Below, in pieces: positions 14,612-26,000 of a stretch of 64,000 nucleotides of DNA. A program made the position numbers and the translations under genes. Every line of letters starts with the position of its first letter. Positions within the stretch are counted from its first letter, which is position 1. Source of the stretch: Ulva prolifera (Eukaryota; Chlorophyta; Ulvophyceae; Ulvales; Ulvaceae); NCBI GenBank assembly GCA_023078555.1, contig CM041200.1:8548807-8612806 (forward strand), written 5' to 3'. The notes under the pieces are model-generated. The model was not told the DNA's origin and did no database searches. It saw only the letters and a program-made list of their open reading frames with translations.

Positions 14612-17021
14612 TCACTGAAGATCCTCAATGCAGTGCTCATGCATGCCGCAAGGCTCCAGCGGAGTGGCAGCAGCCACATGTGGCGGGTGCAGGGGCGCCG
14701 CAGCCGCGTCGGCCGGGGCGACCGCGGACGAGCGCCGCGCAGCCGTCGACACCCGCGCGCGCATGTTTACGGCCGCCGCACGCAGCGTGCCGAGCACCCG
14801 CCGCATGCCGAGGACGTTGATGCCGAAGCTCGCGAGCGTGGCGGCACAGGAGATGACGGCGAAAGCGGCCTCGCGCCGCAGGCGGTCCTTGTCGGCGCCC
14901 TCGGGCTGCCGCAGATCGGAAAACACCTTGAGCGCCGCGATGATAATGCTGCCGAGCTGGCAGAGCATGATGGCCGCGTTGACGGTGACCGCGGCCCGGA
15001 ACCTGCACCGCGGCGCCACTGCGCGGCTGCATGCATGTGGGGGAACAGCGCATGTGCCGCACCCACAAGGGGGTTGACGACAGTGGGGGTGAAGCTGTGG
15101 GGCTGGTGGTGCGCATGGCGCGGGGTATAACTATGGAGGTGCCTTTGCTCACGGCCAAGCTGACTGCAGAGCGGACGGCCTCTTTGAAGGCATGGGCGGG
15201 CGATGTCTCATTAGGCGCTGTGGCGTGGCTGCCACGGCTGTCGGGCAGGAAGATCACAATCAAGTGTCAGGTCGGGTTCTGGACCTCGTACGAGCTACCA
15301 CAGTTGCCCGTGATTTCTGTATGCGGATGGTGCACACTCAGCATTGCGGACACAGGCAGGGCCCAAGCAGAGAAGGCAGCTTGCCTCAGCCTCTCATTCG
15401 CCATGTAATGAATCCAATTGTGCTCTCAGCGGTCCAGCTGGATGGCAAACGCGTAGGATGCAGGCGGTGGTGGGGGGGGGGGGGGGGGGGGGGGGGGTCG
15501 GGGTATGCTTCATTTTGATTGGAGACCAGAATAGGCAATAACAGGCAGTGGCAGGTGATTTCAGCAGGGGGCGCACATTCTGCCAGTGCTGTTGAACAGC
15601 ATTTCTTGACCCCCAACATTGGCCACGATGCTGGCCAACAGCATATTGACTGCAGTGATGACGCCGTCAGCGATGCCGAGACGAGTGTAGAGAGAGCAGG
15701 GCACCTCGGCTCCGAACCAAGTGCAGTCAGGTCCCTGCAGGCATACAGCACGTAACAGCGCCTCGACCGTTCTATGCAGGAAAGAGTTGCAATAGATGGC
15801 TCTGAGGAATGCGACTGGAGGATCTTCGGTTGGATGCAGGCACGTTCGAGAGCACATGCACTGAGGCGGAACACTGCTGATGTGCACGCCCACGGATGAT
15901 GGTGCGTTGCGATGCTGCTTAGTTTGTCGTGTTCAGTGGTTGTTACAGCCAGTCTCTGCATAACCATATATATGTCCAGGCTGACACCCGGCCGCCTTAT
16001 GTGCAAGCCAAGGTGATTATTACTTGCGTGATGTTTGCTGCGGCCGGAGATGCCAGTCTCACCAGGCCAGCATCAGTCAGGCCTGGGCAATGACGAGTCC
16101 ACAGTACCGTTGAGTACTGTGTGGCGGTGAGGCATATTGTGTCAGCACTGCACCGTGTCTGGCATCGTCTGCTTCCACATCAGCATTGAGAATGGTTTGG
16201 TGCACGTATTTGTTGTTGGAGGGCAGTGACAAAGAGCACACCTGCGTTAGCAGCAAGCGGACGAATCCGAAGTCAGTCATGGTATCCGTGAAGCGCAGTG
16301 CGGAGAATCCTGCATTGCAGAGGGGAGGAAGAAGGCTACTGTAGGGCTGCAGCGGGTGATCAGCAGCGTTGCCTCCGAATGCACCAGCACAGAATGCAGA
16401 GAAAATGATCAGAGCAGTACATAAGACGTTCACAGGCGGGCTGTCAAAGGGGACAAGACTCCTCGGTCCAAAGAAAGAAGCGATGATAAACATCATGGCA
16501 CAAATTGAAAAGATTCCCAATGCAGCCTTTTGTGTTGATTGCGACGCATGGAGAGGTCCACCTCGCAGCACCATTGAAGCTACCCAGAGAACGCATAGGA
16601 CAGACACGAGAGCTGGTATCTGCATGACGAGAGTTGGCCACGGAAGTCCGACACCATATACGACCAATGTAGAAAGACAGAAGGCAGCTATGGCTGCACA
16701 GTATGCCAAGCGTATCCGGTGTGGCTTCACATGTATTTGGGCCCAACCAAGATGCGCATCCCTGGGCGTTTCCATTGCGCCAGTAACGTCATGTTCTTGA
16801 AATATGGGTTTGCTCTGTTCGGCTGCACATGTTGACGCCGCTGCGTCAACGCCACGTCGGCCAACACATCGCGGTGAGCTGGATAATTCATCTGTTGCCG
16901 TAGGCGTCTCGTTGGTCTGCAGCGATCTATGTGATCGTAAGTCTATGATATGGGTCGCAAGCTGTAGTTGCATAATGGCAAAGAGTGTGAAGCACCCGTG
17001 GCGAAGGTGAAGGCACTCCAT
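14612..17021 (-). CDS. Copy D: intact polytopic membrane protein, about seven helices (three exons)
   Basis: Function not recognised. Exons are 17021-16242, 15734-15577 and 15002-14612, joining in frame (phase 0, then phase 2) to about 442 residues. Hydrophobic segments: two after LGWAQIHVKPHRIRLAY (around FCLSTLVVYGV and LVSVLCVLWVASMVL), AALGIFSICAMMFIIASFF, VNVLCTALIIFSAFCAGAF, one in exon 2 (ITAVNMLLASIVANV), and two in exon 3 (AAIMLCQLGSIIIAALKVF and FAVISCAATLASFGINVL). This suggests seven membrane passes with a basic, Ala-rich tail (RRSSAVAPADAAAAP) and an N-terminal region of about 90 residues without a clear signal peptide. Cysteines flank helix 5 (CTWFGAEVPC). Splice ends are GTGTGC/TGCAG and GTGCGC/TGCAG. 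Of the four copies only this one reads without breaks, so it is the likely working gene of the array. An internal ATG at 16973 is another possible start. An orphan receptor-like or transporter-like role is speculation. Confidence 0.65.
15472..15498. repeat. Poly-G tract of 27 bases in intron 2 of copy D
   Basis: Uninterrupted G on the + strand, so poly-C on the sense strand of copy D, about 80 bases past the exon 2 donor. Confidence 0.9.
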
Positions 17022-17560
17022 TCGTGCAGCTGTCCAGCGATGATGCCATCGATCAGACAGGCTTCATCCTTGAGCATCTGAAAATCATCTGATGGATGAC
17101 CCACCCTGTACGGAGTTCGTGAGGTGGAGTGCACAGCGGTGCTGTGTGGTCTTCTGTTGAGAGTCTGAGAGTCGAGCGCGAGGCGAAACCAGTAAGATTC
17201 CATCAAACTTCCAGCAGTTTCGCGAAATCAAAGCTGAGTAGCGACAATAGGACCGGCCAGCCAGTGAAGACAGCGTGCAGGAGTCTTCGGACGTGACGTT
17301 CATGGTCCACCGTCAACAATGTACACACGCTGGTGCGTGCTTACAGTTTAAGAGCCGTCAAGGTGTGAATGAGTCGTGTTGTGGATGCTGTTTTTGCATG
17401 CTTCTTCGGGGCCGCGAAATAGGGCAACTCTCCGTACAGTGGCCACTAGTGGTGCACTGTCGCCACCGTGGCCAGGGGCTCTGCCTACCGAGCACAGACA
17501 GTGCACTACAGTGTCCAAGGATGGGCATCATTCACAACAAAGGGACAAACGTGAAGCCCT

Positions 17561-18997
17561 CGTAGCCACATAGTTGGTAGGGACGACCTCGGACGCTAAT
17601 GAGGCTATTTCTGTGTCACGGGGCGGCAATTTGATGACAAAGAAAGTTTGTTGAGATTCCTTTCTGCTGAAAGACCCGATGCTTACTCGTTCTACCAAAG
17701 TCACCGAATAATGTATGCAGCCAGACGACACATAAATGTTTTTGTCCAGGTATCACCTGACAGGGTCCACAGGAGCCCAGCATCAATTTATATAGTCTAG
17801 TGCCTGCCCCGGGGCCTCTTGGCACCAAGACGTCTTTGCCTGCCAGAAGCACGCGAACATTCAGTCTCTGCCAAGTAGCTGCATTCATGTCTTGGCCACC
17901 CATGCAGGTGAAGATGGAGGGACCGGCCTGAAAATGACAGATTTGACACCAAATCAAGGTTTCTTGCATAGCAAACAACTTCATGCCAAACTTTTTGTCC
18001 GCTCAACTGCAGCCATAGTGTCATCGGCGGGGCCACCAGCCTAATGAATCCATCGGTGGACGCCAGTGAGAAACGAGAGGCTCACCACCTTGGTCTGGCA
18101 CACATAATCGGAATGAAAGTCCTGTGATGGAACACACACCTGAGAATGTAAAAGCCAGGTGAAGTAGATCTGTATGTAAAGTAGATCTGTATGTAATTTA
18201 GATCTGTATTTAGCCTATGCCCAGCCGAAAGCAGGCTAGCGAGACCGGCCACAATCCACTGCTGGACAGCGTACAAGCGTGGTACTGCAAGAATAGTCTG
18301 TTTACATCAGAGCGAGCAAGAATAGGAATAATGGGTTGATTGTATATGCATGCCAACCACTTCATCGACAAAAACCGCACAGCAGGAGTGCCCGCACAGC
18401 AGGAGTGCCTGCACCACACTGGTGGCATAGCATAGCATAGCCCATCAGCCTGTGCAAGCGATGGTTGCACTGTGATCACCATGTCTTGGCACACAGTCCA
18501 GGGGCAGAGCCCGCTTCGCCCAGCAGCCTCACAAAAAAGCGAGGCGCTGCCCCGACAGACCATATCCAGGGTCCTGCTGCACTGCCACACACGCACATGC
18601 TATGACTGCCAAACCAACTCAATGCAATCAGGGCAGCTTCCTCGCCGCCCTCCCGACAGAATCTGTTTTCTGCAGCCGGCCTCAAAGAATGAGCAGGGCC
18701 CTGCCTGGCCCACGTGCTCTGCCTGTGAGCCTCAGAGTTCCCCTGTGAGCTCCCCCTGTGAGCTCAATGGGCTTGGTGTATATAGCCGTGACAGTCCCAG
18801 GGTGAGCCGACGTCGGAATCCGGAACGGTCCCCAGGCCACAGGGGAAGCCGCACAGCCAAAGCACGCCCAGCACAGCGGCTAGCTCACGCCTCCGGCGAC
18901 GTGCACAGCCGCGCCGTCCCTCACCTTGAGTGCGGTGGCATGTCCTCCTGCAAACCACGCACGCGCATTCACCCACCTGTTCAACATGCATTGTGTG
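17561..18997. other. Gene-free stretch
   Basis: No exon model could be supported. A short direct repeat of GTAGATCTGTATGTAA type lies near 18165-18205. The right part may hold the 3' UTR, or a further 3' exon, of the - strand gene that follows. Confidence 0.4.
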
Positions 18998-20782
18998 TTA
19001 CGCGGTAAAAGTCGAGAGGCACCGCAAAGGCGATGCACAGGAATGGAAACGCGGGCGCTGTGTGCACCTCCATATATGCATGCACCACATGCATTGCAGC
19101 TGCAGCATCGCACCGTCATCCGCCGCACGCTCGTCGATCCCGCCTGGGGATGGTGCATCGGCTGCATCGTCATCTCCGCGCCTCAGTCCTGCGTGTCGTA
19201 TCGGGCTGCGGGCAGGTGGCAGCAATGCCTCGACGCGCCTCAGTCCTGCGTGTCGTATCGGGCTGCGGGCAGGTGGCAGCAATGCCTCGACGGCGCGGCG
19301 CACGCGGCTGCAGAGCTGTTTCAGCGGCGGCTCAGCAGCGGCGCCACCGCCGCCGCCGCCGCCGCGCCGCAGGGAACTCTCCGGCGTGCGGAACACGTCC
19401 GCCAGGCGCTTTGTGACAGCGTTTCGCCGCGGCGGTGACATTGCCGATGCGGCCGGTGTGGCGTGCTCGTTGGGCAGGCTCAGCAGGGTACGCAGCGGCG
19501 TGGAGGACGGCATGTTGGACGGCGTGGAAGGCGTGGCTGGCAGCGTGGCAACGAACTTGCGCCGCGGCGTGTGCGAAATCAACTGCAGACTGTCGCGTGT
19601 GGCTGCGAGAGAGCTGCGAGGGGCTTCGGGCGCATCTCCGCATCGAGAGGACCTGCTGCGTGCTGCGGGAGAGCAATCCTTCGCATGGCTCCTTGGAGCT
19701 GTGACAGGTGCACCGTGATCATCGTCACCGGATGCTGCATCTGGGTCTCTTTGCTTGCGTGTGGCGCGGGGTGTGACGGGCACCGGCGGCAATGCAGTGC
19801 ATGCATGGGCGGCTGCGGGGCTGCTCTGGCACCGGAGAGCTGCCAAGATGTCTGGAGAGAGCCTTAAGTTCACGGAAGGTGCAGTCTCTGAGTGCGTGAG
19901 GAGAGGTCCGGCTAAGTCTGGGGAGGCTTGGTTGGTGACCTGGCACCATGAGATGGCGCCACCGGTGGACACAGGCACATCGCCGAGGGTGCTTGCGGTT
20001 GAGGCAACGGGTTGACCGGCGATTTGCAGCTGCCATTGTGAGGCAGGGAGCAGATGGAGATTGAAGATATTGGCGCAGATGGCGTGGATGTCTGAGAGAA
20101 GAGCTTGCTTCCAGTTTTCTTCTGACAGGAACACCAGGACTGCTGTCCTGTTGGGGGCTTCAACGAACAGCCACAGCTCCTACATGGCACTCCAAGCTTT
20201 TAAGGATACGGGAGTTGGTACGGTTTTGTTGAACGAGTTGAAACGTACTTCTTCATATAACGTCAGGAAAGGGATCATGCAGCACAGCGTGCGGGTCGAA
20301 GAACACACACATACCGCCAGCACAGCAACGCACGCCGTCACGTATGTCGTACTGTGTCGCTTCAGGATGGTATGATCATCCGGATCATTCGATTGGTTAC
20401 ACATGCAAAACTGGACTGCTGTGGCATGGTCGCCCGGCAAAACCGCCTGCAACAGAATTCAATCGACAGCAAAAATACTAAACGGAAGTCAGAAGGTTTT
20501 CGTAATCAAGGTCACTTTAAGGATCCTGTTTGCACAACCGAGCAACGGCGCTTGCCATGCGATCACGATGCGTCCAGTCTACATGCGCACCCGTTCGAAT
20601 GTGCTCCGCTGATCCTGAAAGATTGGCATCCGTATAAATATGTCTGGATGCGGACGTTCCTGAGACCTCGTCTCTGTGTCTGATGCACCCATGGCGAGGA
20701 AACCAGTCCTGTCTGCTTCTACACCTGGATCCAACACAAGATCCTCCACCCGCTTCAACAAGACAGCCTTGGTCTTGACCAT
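18998..20782 (-). CDS. Unrecognised protein rich in CDK-type S/T-P sites (two exons)
   Basis: Exon 1 is 20782-20591 (64 residues, starting MVKTKAVLLKRVEDLV) and exon 2 is 20179-18998, joined in phase 0 by a GTGCGC donor and a TGTAG acceptor, giving about 457 residues. The first 150 residues look folded: FIRMPIFQDQRSTFER continues across the junction into ELWLFVEAPNRTAVLVFLSE. The rest is Ser/Pro/Arg-rich and probably disordered. It carries many proline-directed sites followed by basic residues: VTPRATRK, HTPRRK, STPLR, MSPPRR, and RSPIRH twice. The repeated RSPIRH lies in an exact 57-bp duplication. A Gly/Ala run sits in the middle. Such site clusters are typical of cell-cycle kinase substrates, but that is inference. 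The 3' end is uncertain: a GTGCGA donor near 19125 could lead to further short exons, replacing the last 40 residues. Confidence 0.5.
19179..19292. repeat. Perfect 57-bp tandem duplication in coding sequence
   Basis: Two identical 57-bp copies, starting at 19179 and 19236, encode a 19-residue unit (VEALLPPARSPIRHAGLRR) twice. The lack of differences indicates a recent event. Confidence 0.95.
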
Positions 20783-23064
20783 CGCTTTTGCTGCTCCGCT
20801 GTGGTCTGTCAGTCAAGGTGACGACGTATGCAGAAAACGTTGGGAGCGAAAACACGGACTCGCAGCTACGCGCTAATTGCGGAGCACATCAATAAGCTAA
20901 ATGCAATCAAGAAATGGAGAAAGATGACATGTAGCATCACGTCCAGCTGACGACCTCGATGCCGGTGCTGGGGAGCGGCTACAGTTTTCTCGGCAGTCAC
21001 GGAACACGAGCGCCACGATCAAGCCGAGCTAGCGTTTTCTGTCTGTACACCTGCTTGTGACACTACTGATCATCAAATCTCGGGTGTTTCGTATGTGTCA
21101 TCTCTGCAGGCGCTCGATCCGTTCGCATTTTCGAACAGCTGTCTGCCTCGTTTCCTCGTGAGTCGATGACGGTGTATATATCCGATCCGTCTGTATGCAT
21201 GGCGCTGAGCACTGATCACCACTGGCCAAGTGCTCTGTGTCAAGATATCCGGGCGCTCAGCTTGGTTACGGCACCTGTCGTATGTGCATACTGCATCATC
21301 GTCACCCACGATGTGCCAGAGTATGCATGCATGATTTGCAGGGGTGCTGGTAGCGCCAGCATCACCTCCTGGCGCCATGCGCAGGGCGTTGTGGCGGATG
21401 GCTGTGCGCTAGGCGATGATCTATGTACGTGGATGTGTGGCTTGACCGCCCTGACTGTTGCCGACGCTCGTTTGGGTAAGGTGTGATGCCTGCCATGGCT
21501 TCTGCTACAGCCCAGCTTGACTTTCACGCTGCATGTTCCCAGTGCACACAAGCCACTTTCATGCACAGCCTTCCCACTCGGTTCTTTTCTGAGTGTGCGG
21601 TCGTGTGCCTGCTGCCCAGTCATGCTGCAGCCTTTGCTGCACCAACAACCCTGCCACTGTCCCGACTTGAGTGAGCCTACTGCCGGCAACACCTCCGGCG
21701 CGGTGCTGCAGTCATGGGCTGTGACATCTGATCGCGCAGACCTGCTTTCTTCAACATTGCATCTGTCTGCATCCCCACAAGCCCCCAGTAGTTGTCCCTC
21801 AGCATGGAAGCACCCACTGGTGCAGGTTTGTTCGTGTATCATCATCTGAGAAGGAATAGACATGCGAAGCCACGCACTCTGTCACACCATGTTCAGCTGC
21901 AGCGGCTCACAGCTAGCTTGCAGTCTACACTACCACCTAGCGGCTCCTAATGGGGATGCCTGAACTGATGCTGGCAGTTCGTCCGCGCTGATGCAGCCCT
22001 GAGTCAGCACTTTCAGCACTGGCAGGCTGCAAGGAGGGAAGGAAAATTCCCATGGTTAAACTTCCTACAGGGCCGCGCCCTAGTCAGACGCGATGCTGAG
22101 CGTGCACGATGCGCTGTGCTGGCAGCATTGGAGACTTAGAAGCGGGTCGACTGCAGACGTATTTCCACGCAAGGCCAAGCTGCTGGAGGGGTGGGAGCCT
22201 GGGTGAGCCGGCGTGAGGAGGCCTTGCTTTGAATCATACAAACAATTGAAGCGCTGCCAACTGCATCAACTTGATAGAAATGACCGCTAGCACGCAGTGC
22301 CTGCACTCATTGCTGATTGGCCGTTTTGCGTGGTGTCTCGCGGGAGCTGTGACCCAGACGAGGATGACTGGCACTGTCGAGGCATTCACCAAGCTTGGTA
22401 GAGTCCATGTTGTAATATACAGGGCGTTGAAGCTGCGAGGCTCAAAATAGAATTGCTACCTGGCGTTCAACGTGCCACAGGCTTCGCAGTCCAAGCGGGA
22501 GTTAGTCGTTGCCTAAAGTAGGTCGCTTGGATGCTATGTTCAAGACATTAGAATCTGCAGGTCATGCATCGAGGCCTCAGTCAGAAGATAGCTGTAGCCT
22601 ACTTCGGCACGATGGCACTCTCAGTGTCGGCCACTCTCTCGCCAGGCAAGCTTGTCAGTGAAGCACCGCGCCTCTCACGGCCAGTGTCGACTCCATCGCA
22701 TGCCGGGAGAGACACACAGACTATGCTATCTTGCTATCGCATGCCAGGTGCCAACCACTGCGGACACTTGCACATGCATTAAGGTTGTTTGGACGCGCAT
22801 ACGCGCTATGAGCGCTGCGGGATGTGGTGAGGTGGTGAGCAAGTAAGCCGCTGGTCATGGCCATAGGTTAAGGGCTAGACGACTGCTTGTTTGTAAGTGT
22901 AGCTGAGTGGTGCTCGCCCAAGCCCACATCTCTGACGGCAGTAGTTGATCGAAGCCATTGTCTCTTGGTGACGCCTCTGACTTGGGCACGCCCCTTCTTG
23001 AAGAATCGCGTTCATTTAATACCATATCACTTTTTATCTAGCTTGCTTGCCTTTTTGAGCCCGG
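20783..23064. other. Gene-free stretch between divergent genes
   Basis: It lies between the 5' ends of the - strand gene at 20.8 kb and the + strand kelch gene at 23.1 kb, so it should hold both promoters. No conserved exon, RNA gene or repeat was recognised. Confidence 0.4.
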
Positions 23065-26000
23065 ATGGCCGCGGGAGGTCAGTGCGAGCTCCAGGATGTC
23101 AACCATAGTGACGCCCACCCGGGCGCGCGCTGTGGCCACACCCTCACACATCTGCCCGGTGCCAACGTCAACAACGCATGCAGCGGAAAGCTTGTCCTGT
23201 TTGGTATGGCCCCAGCTTCTAGTTGCTGTATCTTGTCTATCATTGCCGCATGCGATAGCATCGGTTACCCAATACGTCTGTTGTCCGCAAGACTTACTCA
23301 GGCGCAAGGGGATGGTATAAGCGCCTCGCATAATTGCCTTAGTGTGATCGGTCTGATCGGCTGTAAGCTCTTCGCGGGCTACCGCGTATCGGCTCCGGTA
23401 CCGCGATGCTCTGCTCCTTGCGTTTCTTGTAGCGACTCATCGTCTGCACAACTGTCACGACGCTTGTAGCATCATCATAGGTAATAGCTTGCTTGTCTGC
23501 GTATGCGCCTCCCGGCCTTGGAATCCGGATAATTGGTTGAACTACCTACGCGTTGTGCAGGAGGGACAACACTGAAAACATCTTCGCCAGCACCAGCTAC
23601 CAGCTCACATTCAGCATTAAGGCCTCATGATGGTGTGATCACCTCATTATACCTCCCAAAAACAAGTCTGCTTGCCGACCTCCCACTGCTTTTGCTTTGC
23701 CAGCAAGTACGAGCGCTCATTTCCATGTGCTGCAGCTATACTTGGAAAAAGTATCCTCTATCATACATCCTGGACGTGAGCATTGCCCTAGATTCCACGC
23801 GTGCTAAATGACCCTCGTTGCGCTGCGCTCCGTGCATTTCCAGTTCCCAAAGCTCTCTGCCATACCATGAAACATTACGAAATCGCACGCAAAGCTCATC
23901 ATATAATCACATGTCGATATTTCAAGCTGTTGCCGGGTGTCTGTACATCTCGTTGTAGAGCTGCCCAAGCGAGTGGTTTTAGCGGCAAGACAGGGCGCGC
24001 GCCATGAACGCCATCCCATCTCCATGAACAACACACTACATCAAATAAATCCGCTACATTTGCTTCAGTTCATCATGTGACCTCTCTGTGTTTCAGCTCT
24101 CCCTCACCGTGTTCCTGCTCCCCAGTTTACCTGCGAGCATCATACCCGCCCCTCATCACACGTGAATCTCATCGCGAACAAACCACCCAACGCCATGTAT
24201 AAGCCGCTGCCATCTTCTAGACCTCAAACGCTCACCTTCCAGTTGCACCACAAACAGATCCACAGTCCACGTGGCCCAGGCGTCCTGCATTGACCTCCCG
24301 AGCACCCCCATGCTCGCCTGGACGGCACCCCCACGCGCACCACACCCACACACCTCATGTACAACCTCCACGCCCTGGCCTGCAGGAGGCGCCGCAGCTA
24401 GGGAGGAGCGCACAGCGGACGTCCATGCGCTGTCGCTCTTCGACGGCCGGTGGCGCAAGGTCGCGGTGCAGGCGTCCGGCCCACCCCCTCCAGTCGGCCG
24501 CATCGGCCATGCCGCCGTTGCCATCGGCGGCGCCTTGCTAATTCACGTGCGCCCCCGGCCCCCGGCAGCTGCCACCTCTAGCTGCCCTCGCACCGAACTC
24601 CCCCTGGCCGAGGGCTGTGGGCGGTCGCAACAGTGAGGTACCTGGTTCTGTTGTCGATGTAACAGTAAGAGGGTAATAAATCTGGGTGCGCCGGCGGCAC
24701 ACTGTGCTTTGCTTTGGTCGTGTGAACTGCTATGCATGGGGCATGTAGGCTCACTCTGCTGCATCAGAAGCCACCTGCTGCTCAAGCGGCATGGGGCTCT
24801 GGTACGTAGTGGGCTGCACTGCTCACACCGAGAGATTTCGTGCTGTGCTGCCGCATCCGGCGCCCCCCCTGAAGCTTCGCCCCTTGGCTCTGCACCGTCT
24901 ACTCGCCTCTCCTCTTCTTCGTGCTCTTCTTCCATGTCCATGCTGCCCGCCGGGGGCTCACCTGTGCACCTTGTAGACACGTCTGCGCACACATGCTTGG
25001 GTCACACTTGGCTTGCTGCAGTGGTCATGCAGCCCGCACGCGTGCATGTGCTCGCGCGGCCAGTGTGCTGCGTGCTGTGAGCGGCGTGCTGTGTGCAGGG
25101 CGGCCTCGCCGCCGACGGCGCGGTGCTCGATGACATGCACCTGCTGCGCATGTCGCGGCTCGGCACCTCTGGCCACTGGGAGCGCATCGGGTGCGCACCC
25201 CTCGCCCTCCTCCCGCCCACCCTCCGCGTGGGCCTGACCCTGCGCCCTGTCGCTCGCGCTCCGTATGCCGTTGCGTCTGCGGCACCTGACAGTGTCAACC
25301 AGAAGGATGCCGCAGAGTCTCGCACATGTCGGCTGAAAAGTAGGCGGTTCGGTTGATGTCGGGTGCGCGGCTGCGTGCCGCCTGCACCATGGCAACAAAA
25401 ACAACTACAATGAATGAGTTCACTGCTGCGTATTATCACCCCGCTGCTTTAAATGATGAACTGACACCCAGGTTGTTCGATCCGTTGCATTTCTGTGTCG
25501 TGACCGTTGCCATGACGTGTGTGACCTGGGGCTGGATTATACAATCGATTTACGAGAATCCAGGCCATTGTATGGTAAAGCACCTACTAAAATCGACGAA
25601 CACGGGCCCGTATGACGTGGGGCTGGAGTGTTGCAGGGTTGTCCCGGGTGGCGGCGTGCCGTGCGCGCGCTACGGCCACAGCATGGCCCTCCTCGCGGAC
25701 CGATACCTCGTCGTCTTCGGCGGCCACTCCGGCCGCGGCGCCATCGGCGACACGTGGGTGCTCGACGTCGGGCCGGGTGGCTCCGGCCTCGGGCTCGGCG
25801 CCGCCGACATGACGGCGCCGCTGGCCGCGGCCGACGAGGCGGCGGCGGCGGAGGCAGCGCGACATCGCGCCGCGCAGGCCGCGAGCGGCGTGCGCGAGAC
25901 GATGTGCGCGTGGCGGCAGCTCGTCTGCGGCGGCTGCCCCGGCCCGAGGTGCGCGCTGGCTCGATGTAACGCATTGGGCTATGTTTGTGGACGACGTATG

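Larger units (their letters stand above)
13815..17560. repeat. Tandem unit 3 of the membrane-protein locus (carries copy D)
   Basis: Third head-to-tail unit, in the same order as units 1 and 2, ending beyond the upstream block GTGCAGGAGTCTTCGGACGT near 17273. Similarity to unit 2 is highest in the exons and the 3' flank. Confidence 0.7.
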
